Origin: Dichotomocladium elegans
Lineage: Eukaryota; Mucoromycota; Mucoromycetes; Mucorales; Lichtheimiaceae
Direction of reading: 5' to 3'
DNA length: 12,681 bases
Assembly: GCA_025716815.1 (NCBI GenBank)
Contig: JAIXMN010000109.1
Span: forward strand, 1 to 12,681
Shown: piece by piece, positions 7,605-12,681 of the stretch
Layout of the letters: each line of letters begins with the position of its first letter
Numbering within the stretch: the stretch's first letter is position 1
Translations under genes and position numbers: made by a program
The notes under the pieces: generated by a model
Seen by the model: the letters and a program-made list of their open reading frames with translations, nothing else
What the model was told of the DNA's origin: nothing
Databases searched by the model: none

Positions 7605-7676
7605 GGGGTTATTCCTTAAATGGTAGAGGGCTCGTTTTGCATACGAGTAGTCCGAGTTCGAGTCTCGGTAACTCCA
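7605..7676 (+). tRNA. trnA: tRNA-Ala (UGC), arm B copy
   Basis: Duplicate of 2996-3067: acceptor GGGGTTA/TAACTCC, anticodon loop TTTGCAT. Confidence 0.93.
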
Positions 7677-8054
7677 ATCATAAATCGATTAATAAATCTA
7701 ATAAATAAACCTCTTAGCCCCATCCCGGGGGGCCTACGGCCCCCGGGATGGGGCATGTCTTCGGAGGGGGGGACAAGCCCTCCGGCGACAAGCCCCTTCA
7801 TTTATCTTAAGATAAATTAAGATGCCCGGGGGTAAATTATCCGGGGCCTATGGTAGAAAAAGAGGGGCCGGGTATTAGAAGAGGATAGGTTTAGATTTAC
7901 TATCTTATCTTTCCTCCTCCAATTGGGGACGTCTCTTAGACGGACCCTGGCTGGAGTCAAATAAATATTAAACCAATCTATTTAGGATTTGACCCACAAA
8001 TTAATTTTAATTTTTTATTAAAAAATTAATGATTGTTACTATAATATTTATTAT

Positions 8055-8128
8055 CAGGTTGTAGCCTAATCTGGTAAGGCATTTACTTTGGGTGTAAAAA
8101 AATGTAAGTTCAAATCTTACCAACCTGA
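8055..8128 (+). tRNA. trnP: tRNA-Pro (UGG), arm B copy
   Basis: Duplicate of 2544-2617: acceptor CAGGTTG/CAACCTG, anticodon loop TTTGGGT. Confidence 0.93.
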
Positions 8129-8249
8129 GATTATAATTATTAATTAAATTCTTCTATTTAAATATAATTCCCCGGGGGGCCGTAGGCCCCCGGGGGGAAT
8201 TTAACCCCCCTTCTTTGAAGGGGGCAGGATCTAAACAAGTTTAACATGG

Positions 8250-8290
8250 CCCCGGGGCGGGCGCGTCTTAATAGGGCCCCCGCCCCGGGG
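8250..8290 (-). repeat. GC hairpin element, arm B mirror of copy 3
   Basis: Reverse complement of 2382-2422, with a perfect 12-bp stem and 17-base loop. Confidence 0.9.
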
Positions 8291-8474
8291 TTTTAGTATT
8301 AATAAGGCTGACCCTGAGGTAAGCGGTAAGCACCCCTTAAAAGGGGCTAAGAATTAAAAAGTTTTGACAAAACATCATCACAGTCATCAATTCATAATTT
8401 CCTACTATAAAAATATTAATCAAATTAGGTCCTCACCTATTATATGCCTACTATTTAAATCAAAAGTGCCCGTG

Positions 8475-8516
8475 CCCCGGGGCTAGGGCGCGTCTTAACA
8501 GGGCCCCCGCCCCGGG
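8475..8516 (-). repeat. GC hairpin element, arm B mirror of variant copy 2
   Basis: Reverse complement of 2156-2197. It carries the same loop and arm variants, so the variants predate the arm duplication or have been copied between arms. Confidence 0.85.
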
Positions 8517-8874
8517 TGATGACTTTATAAGTAGAATTAACCTCCCTTCTTTTACGTACATAAGGGTTTTATTATAAATCACCTTCCCCCTTTAAAGATT
8601 AAAGAGCGGGGGATGTCCCTCTCCCTCTTAAAGGGCAGCCCCCGCGGGACTCAAATTTATACCTTTATGGGTGATGTAGGATGTAGACCAAACCTCAAAA
8701 TAGCCGGCTACTTTTTAAAATTTTACAAAAATAATTATAAGGAGTGGCGCCGGGGGCCGTAGGCCCCCGGCGACATCTCCATCCCGGCCCGGCCCCTTCG
8801 GGGCCGGGAAGGAGTATTTAAGTAAATTGAAGACCTTTAGGATATAGGGAGGGCCGAGGATTTAAATAAAATAT

Positions 8875-8945
8875 AACTCACCCCAGGAATCGAACCTGGA
8901 TTGGGGTATTAGAAGTACCCTGTTCTACCATTGAACTAGGCAAGC
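8875..8945 (-). tRNA. trnR-UCU: tRNA-Arg (UCU), arm B copy
   Basis: Duplicate of 1727-1797: anticodon loop CTTCTAA on the minus strand. Confidence 0.9.
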
Positions 8946-9114
8946 GTCGGCCCGGAGGACAGCATGCTTAAAAAGGGCGAAGCCAAGAAAGCCAGAGGTC
9001 GGCCCCTTTCGTTAATAATATTTATACTTATATTAGTATAAATAATTTAATGAGGGTTGGGATCACTAGATGACTCCTTTTAGGGAGTCCCTTCCCTCTT
9101 TCTTAAAGAGGGAT

Positions 9115-9155
9115 GGGACATGTCGTCCTTTAAAAAATAAAGGACGACATGTCCC
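9115..9155. repeat. 17-bp CATGTCGTCC-family hairpin, arm B copy
   Basis: Mirror of 1517-1557. Confidence 0.9.
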
Positions 9156-9286
9156 TGATATTTCTTCATAAATTTTTAATTCATTTAATCTAATATTTAC
9201 TTATTTTGTTTGATTAAAATCCTTGAACATACTAGTATCTAATAAGATTTTGAATTTTTATTATTATATAAGTAACACCTTTTTAA

Positions 9287-9370
9287 ACGATTGTGATGAA
9301 ATTGGCAAACATGGTTGATTTAGGTTCAGCTGGTAAAAATACCTTGCAGGTTCAAGTCCTGCCAATCGTA
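9287..9370 (+). tRNA. trnL-UAG: tRNA-Leu (UAG), arm B copy
   Basis: Duplicate of 1302-1385: acceptor ACGATTG/CAATCGT, anticodon loop TTTAGGT, long variable arm. Confidence 0.92.
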
Positions 9371-9652
9371 TAACTAACTTATAGAATGAATGTTACATTA
9401 TTGTAATTCTTTTATTCTATATACTTTTAAACCCTTAAGATATACTATTAATCACCTGACCCTCTTAAAGGGGCCTAGCTTTTTTGTCTTAACAAATTTG
9501 TTAAAACATATTTTGTTAAGTTAAAAATATGTTTTAACAAACATGTCCCCTAGGACAATATGTGGTCCCGGGGGGGCCTACGGCCCCCCGGCGACATGTC
9601 TCCTCCTCTCCAGGTTAATTGGAGAGGGGAAGGTGACAAGTTTGCTCTCTTA

Positions 9653-9728
9653 AAATTAGCCCCTTCCTCTCTTACAAAGAGGATGGGGCATGTCGCCGTC
9701 CCCCTTCGGGGACGGCGACATGCCCCTT
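9653..9728 (+). repeat. 76-bp dispersed repeat with large hairpin, arm B copy
   Basis: Mirror of 944-1019, in the same orientation as the single-copy-region version at 11218-11293 (offset 1565 bp). The hairpin itself is 9685-9726. Confidence 0.87.
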
Positions 9729-9810
9729 CAGGGGTCCTTTTAAATTTTGGTATTTAAATTAAACCCCCCTTTACTTATGTAGACTATGAACACTAAAACA
9801 TAAAACCGAG

Positions 9811-9851
9811 CCCCGGGGCGGGCGCGTCTTAATAGGGCCCCCGCCCCGTGG
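9811..9851 (-). repeat. GC hairpin element, arm B mirror of copy 1
   Basis: Reverse complement of 821-861, with the same broken stem pair (CCGTGG end). Confidence 0.85.
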
Positions 9852-10041
9852 TTTTAAAATAAAATATATTTATTATCAATATTCTTTTGCTTATTATTTA
9901 AGGTTTCAATTTTAAATTAAATAAACAACTATCCAACCCCCAACTGGCCAAGGTCCGCCTCCAGCGGGCCTGGGGTAATACTACACAAGGGTGTTTCGAA
10001 AACTTTATATATTCTTTTTATAAGAAAGATATATATATTAA

Positions 10042-10114
10042 GGGGCAGTAGCTTAACTGGTAGAGTCCTTACTTGTCACGTAAGTGGATATGGGTTCGAG
10101 TCCCACCTGCCTCG
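10042..10114 (+). tRNA. trnD: tRNA-Asp (GUC), arm B copy
   Basis: Complete duplicate of the gene at 558-630: acceptor GGGGCAG/CTGCCTC, anticodon loop TTGTCAC. A partial third copy lies at 1-52. Confidence 0.93.
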
Positions 10115-10318
10115 TAAGATTTTTAATCGAATATATAAATCTGGGCCCGTTCCGCGGACCCTGACCCTTGAGTCGGGATCCCCCCGGGTCAATTATAATA
10201 ATTAAAGGTTTTCTATAGAGAGAAATTAACATTTTCTTTATCTCCTTCTATTATCTTATTGAATACTAATCCTCGGTCCGGAAGGGCCGACGGATCAGAT
10301 TGAGTTACTAAGCCCCAA

Positions 10319-10360
10319 TTTTACTTTTACTTTTACTTTTACTTTTACTTTTACTTTTAC
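10319..10360. repeat. TTTTAC hexamer array (7 units) at the outer end of arm B
   Basis: Seven exact units mark the outer limit of arm B. They are followed by TAGGGGGCTTTCCCC and a run of nested G/C palindromes, whose GGGGCTTTCCCC also sits at the core of the left-edge palindrome. Confidence 0.95.
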
Positions 10361-10444
10361 TAGGGGGCTTTCCCCGAGGGGAAAGCCCCCGAGGGGAAGG
10401 GAATTAGTATTCATAAAAAGAAAACCTATATTTAAATATAGAAA

Positions 10445-10528
10445 TGAATAGAGTGGGACTTGAACCCACAGGGACAGTTACGTCCATAGTTTAGCAAACT
10501 ACTTCCTTACCGATTCGGTCATCTATTC
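10445..10528 (-). tRNA. trnS-GCU: tRNA-Ser (GCU)
   Basis: A class II tRNA with a long variable arm. Acceptor GAATAGA pairs fully with TCTATTC; anticodon loop TTGCTAA gives GCU for AGY serine codons. The T-arm has TTCAAGT and the discriminator is A. First of four minus-strand tRNAs in the single-copy right region. Confidence 0.92.
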
Positions 10529-11040
10529 TATTTATTAACTTAATAAAAAGGACACACAGAGATTTAAATTGAAAATTAAAATTTAGCCCTGGGGGATTAA
10601 TCCCCCTTTAGAGGGCGGCAAAAGGCCCCCTCTAAATCAAATTCAAATTCAAATCTAAAGGGGATTTTCCCCAGTCCCCAGTCCCCAGAAGGGTTTTATT
10701 CTCTCTACAAGCCCCGAGAATATACCCGGGCTCCAACCCCCTGGGCTACAATAAATTAAACTGACGGAACTTTTAAACAAATTCCTCCTCTTTAAGGGGA
10801 GAAACTTGTTTTAACATAAACATAAGGGCTGGTTTACCCCCTGGGCCATTATATTTTATAAAAAATATTTAGTTCAGAGGCTTTACACCTTAAAATACCT
10901 CAAAGAGGTACCAGTCTCACCGGGGTCAGCCTCAAGGGACGGAGGATTTAGAAATAACAAATATTTTAAATAGTCCCCATGGGGAGCCAGGGACATCGGG
11001 CCCGGAGGTTAATAGCCGAGGATTAATAAAAATATTAGTT
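10529..11040. other. Non-coding spacer between trnS and trnV
   Basis: No gene seen in 512 bp. It contains short tandem repeats (ATTCAA units near 10640, CCCCAGT units near 10670), several small GC palindromes, and the motif CCGAGGATT at 11016. Confidence 0.75.
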
Positions 11041-11112
11041 TAGGGAATAGTAGAATCGAACTACCGACTTTTAATTTGTAAGATTAACACTCTACCACTG
11101 AGTTAATTCCCT
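11041..11112 (-). tRNA. trnV: tRNA-Val (UAC)
   Basis: Acceptor AGGGAAT pairs with ATTCCCT; anticodon stem TTAAT/ATTAA encloses loop CTTACAA, anticodon UAC. The T-loop is TTCGATT and the discriminator A. Confidence 0.92.
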
Positions 11113-11217
11113 GTCATAAATTTATAAATATATAAATATTAACTAATTATTACTTATATATTTATTAGTTATTACTTATATCTTTATATTAATTAAAGGA
11201 AATTAATAGTATAAAAT

Positions 11218-11293
11218 AAATTAGCCCCTTCCTCTCTTACAAAGAGGATGGGGCATGTCGCCGTCCCCCTTCGGGGACGGCGCCAAGCCCCTT
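11218..11293 (+). repeat. 76-bp dispersed repeat with large hairpin, single-copy version
   Basis: Nearly identical to 9653-9728. The hairpin (11250-11291) reads GGGGCATGTCGCC on the left, but GGCGCCAAGCCCC instead of GGCGACATGCCCC on the right, so its outer stem has two mismatches. The inner stem has a C(TTCG)G loop. Confidence 0.88.
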
Positions 11294-11295
11294 CT

Positions 11296-11343
11296 GTAAA
11301 CGTAAACGTAAACGTAAACGTAAACGTAAACGTAAACGTAAAC
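11296..11343. repeat. GTAAAC hexamer array (8 units)
   Basis: Eight exact GTAAAC units immediately after the dispersed hairpin repeat. It differs by one base per unit from the GTAAAA arrays at the arm ends. Confidence 0.95.
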
Positions 11344-11423
11344 GAGGGGCCCTGTCCCCACGGCATGAATACCGGTACTTTGAAGGCGGGGTACCCCCGG
11401 GTACCCTTCCGGGGGGACCTGAT

Positions 11424-11464
11424 GGGTCATGTCTCCTTTTTTAATTTTAAAGGTGACAAGCCCC
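11424..11464. repeat. Hairpin with CATGTCTCC / GGTGACAAG arms
   Basis: GGGTCATGTCTCC, an AT core, GGTGACAAGCCCC. The outer arms pair imperfectly and match the window-wide hairpin family. Confidence 0.75.
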
Positions 11465-11481
11465 TAGTTAAAACTAGTTTA

Positions 11482-11528
11482 ACTTGTCCCCCGCTTTTCT
11501 AGACTAGATCTAGAAGCGGGGGACATGT
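11482..11528. repeat. Hairpin with ACTTGTCCCCC / GGGGGACATGT arms
   Basis: ACTTGTCCCCCGCTT pairs with AAGCGGGGGACATGT except at one outer position. The centre contains overlapping TCTAGA-like palindromes. Confidence 0.82.
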
Positions 11529-11726
11529 TTCCCCTTCTTTAAGGGGATATTCTCGGTCTCGGGGAAACAAGTTTCACGTGTCACCCGTCCCCGAAGGGGC
11601 CCTTTACAGTTACAGAAGGGTAAATAACCCCGGCCAACCCCGGCCCCTCTTTTTCTACCCTACCAGAGGGGCCGGGGTTTTAGTTATTTATTTAATGATT
11701 AAATGTATTTATAATATTAAGATATG

Positions 11727-11799
11727 GGTGAAAACCCGGGATCGAACCGGGAACCGTTAGTACCACAAACTAATGTTCTACCAATTAAACTATTTCCAC
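11727..11799 (-). tRNA. trnH: tRNA-His (GUG)
   Basis: Acceptor GTGGAAA pairs with TTTTCAC (one G-T wobble); anticodon stem TTAGT/ACTAA encloses loop TTGTGGT, anticodon GUG. The discriminator is C, and the base just upstream of the 5' end (complement of 11800) is G, so the G-1 identity base of tRNA-His is genome-encoded. Confidence 0.92.
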
Positions 11800-11814
11800 C
11801 AGATAAATTTAGAT

Positions 11815-11887
11815 AGCGTTTCAGAGGAGTTGAACCTCTACCACCAAGAGCCGAAATCCTGTACTCTACCAATTAAGCTAGAAACGC
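11815..11887 (-). tRNA. trnR-UCG: tRNA-Arg (UCG)
   Basis: Acceptor GCGTTTC pairs fully with GAAACGC; anticodon stem CAGGA/TCTTG (one wobble) encloses loop TTTCGGC, anticodon UCG, for CGN arginine codons, which nad6 and nad1 use (CGA). Only 15 bp separate it from trnH on the same strand, so the two are probably co-transcribed. Confidence 0.88.
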
Positions 11888-11993
11888 ATATGATATACAT
11901 TTCCAAAACTGAACTCTAATTAGAGTTTCTGGAAACACTTATATTATTTACTTATAAATAAATCGAATTTAGTTTTACATGTCCTCCCCGCCG

Positions 11994-12023
11994 GTAAACG
12001 TAAACGTAAACGTAAACGTAAAC
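11994..12023. repeat. GTAAAC hexamer array (5 units)
   Basis: Five exact GTAAAC units, 30 bp before the palindrome chain. Same unit as at 11296-11343. Confidence 0.95.
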
Positions 12024-12053
12024 CTTCTTTAAGGGGCGAGCCCCTCCCCTTCC

Positions 12054-12346
12054 GGCGACAAGTCCCGGCCCGGCCTACGGCCGGGCCGGGACATGTTGTC
12101 CTTTATTTTTTAAAATAAAATAAAGGCGGCAAGTCTTTAATTTATAAATTAATTAAAGACATGTTGTCCGTCCCCTTCCCCGAAGGGGAAGGGGGACGGC
12201 GACAAGTCCCGGCCCGGCCTACGGCCGGGCCGGGACATGTTGTCCGTCCCCTTCCCCGAAGGGGAAGGGGGACGGCGACAAGTCCCCTTTATTTATAAAT
12301 AAAGGGGACATGTTGTCCTTTATTTTTTAAAATAAAGGCGACAAGT
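12054..12346. repeat. Chain of eight palindromes with two alternating connectors
   Basis: Connector L, GGCGACAAGT, occurs at 12054, 12125 (variant GGCGGCAAGT), 12198, 12274 and 12337. Connector R, ACATGTTGTCC, occurs at 12091, 12159, 12235 and 12308. They alternate strictly. Between them are palindromic inserts at 12064-12090, 12102-12124, 12135-12158, 12170-12197, 12208-12234, 12246-12273, 12284-12307 and 12319-12336. Inserts 1 and 5 are identical, as are 4 and 6; the others are AT-rich palindromes. L and R are themselves nearly complementary (one mismatch and two G-U pairs in RNA), so each insert can be extended into a hairpin of about 20 bp using either neighbouring pair. No coding content. 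Confidence 0.93.
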
Positions 12347-12510
12347 TTTACTTTTACTAATACCCTTTACTCTTAAGAGGAGTATTTACCCTACCCTAAC
12401 CTACCCCACCCCGAAGGGGGTGAAGGAACAAAGTGGAGTGGTGGGTCCCGGGTACCCCGGGCGGGTACTTGAAAGAGGGCTTGTCCTCTGAGATATTGGC
12501 CTGTTTATTA

Positions 12511-12576
12511 GTAGGTCAGGATATTAAGAATAACCTTGGATAATTAGTCGGCCAGGATATCAATAATAACCTTGGA
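12511..12576. repeat. Imperfect 30-bp direct repeat, period 36
   Basis: Bases 12511-12540 and 12547-12576 agree at 26 of 30 positions and both end in AATAACCTTGGA. No function is apparent. Confidence 0.8.
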
Positions 12577-12681
12577 AAAAGCTGCCCTAAAATTTAAATT
12601 TTCTTTATAAGTAAGAATTAATAATTATTCTAATCCCCGGGGGGTATTTACCCCAAACCAAAGGGGGCAAGCCCTTCTTAA

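Larger units (their letters stand above)
5588..10361 (-). repeat. Large inverted repeat, arm B
   Basis: Reverse complement of 311-5084, with gene order read inward as trnD, trnL, trnR, trnP, trnA, trnN and nad6. Its inner end lies in a GC hairpin element (5588-5626) and its outer end at the TTTTAC array (10319-10360), beyond which lies single-copy DNA. Confidence 0.95.
11113..11726. other. Repeat-rich non-coding spacer between trnV and trnH
   Basis: No gene supported. In order it has an AT-rich stretch, the dispersed 76-bp repeat (11218-11293), an eight-unit GTAAAC array, and three or more hairpins of the CATGTC/GACAAG family. Frames through the hexamer array give alternating Val-Asn or Tyr-Val strings, artefacts of the repeat. 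Confidence 0.8.
11888..12681. other. Gene-free right end, dominated by repeats
   Basis: No gene was seen in the last 794 bp. It holds a five-unit GTAAAC array, the palindrome chain at 12054-12346, GC-rich palindromic patches near 12430-12470, and a 30-bp imperfect direct repeat. Confidence 0.8.

Noticed and set aside
311..10361. Plastid-type inverted repeat
   Set aside because: Plastid repeats carry rRNA operons; here the arms carry nad6 and mitochondrial-type tRNAs and no rRNA.
311..10361. Insertion sequence or composite transposon
   Set aside because: No transposase or recombinase frame in or between the arms and no target-site duplication visible at the ends.
11221..11502. Frames of alternating Val-Asn and Tyr-Val around 11300
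   Set aside because: Direct translation of the GTAAAC array on each strand.
11578..11760. 60-codon plus-strand frame
   Set aside because: It runs into trnH on the opposite strand and through palindromic GC sequence; not protein-like.
12054..12346. CRISPR-like array
   Set aside because: There are two alternating connectors, not one repeat; the 'spacers' are themselves palindromes and recur; no cas genes; mitochondrial context.

Overview
The window looks like fungal mitochondrial DNA. The evidence is an AT-rich background, a complete nad6 (NADH dehydrogenase subunit 6) with fungal-type sequence, the first 48 or so codons of nad1, and many single mitochondrial tRNA genes with no encoded CCA. 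GC-rich palindromes are inserted throughout the spacers. The NAD6 wording and the dense GC-rich hairpins point to an early-diverging fungus (chytrid-, blastocladiomycete- or mucoromycete-like), but species and even phylum are inference. The nad6 and nad1 frames contain no internal TGA, so nothing forces a deviant code.

The window is built around a large inverted repeat. Arm A is about 311-5084 and arm B about 5588-10361. Every feature in one arm has its mirror at 10672 minus its coordinate, so there is no net insertion or deletion over about 4.77 kb, and the two nad6 translations are identical. In the A-arm direction the order is trnD(-), trnL-UAG(-), trnR-UCU(+), trnP(-), trnA(-), trnN(+), nad6(+). 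The arms flank a 503-bp single-copy spacer that carries only the start of nad1, which hits a stop about 45 bp before arm B begins. The left edge (1-609) is a second palindrome centred near 305, so the outer 300 bp of the arm, with part of trnD, occurs three times. This could be a head-to-head junction of a linear or rearranging mtDNA, or a fold-back assembly artefact; the sequence alone cannot decide.

To the right of arm B (10362-12681) is single-copy sequence with four tRNA genes, all on the minus strand: trnS-GCU, trnV-UAC, trnH-GUG and trnR-UCG. The rest is non-coding and rich in repeats: GTAAAC hexamer arrays, a dispersed copy of an arm hairpin, and at 12054-12346 a chain of eight palindromes joined by two strictly alternating connector sequences.

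Functionally, nad6 and nad1 encode membrane subunits of respiratory complex I, and the tRNAs serve mitochondrial translation. The most unusual content is structural. Modular hairpin elements are scattered through the spacers, and the inner end of the big inverted repeat falls inside one of them, as if hairpin elements and simple repeats were the recombination points. No rRNA, no complete intron, no CRISPR array and no phage or transposase gene was seen.
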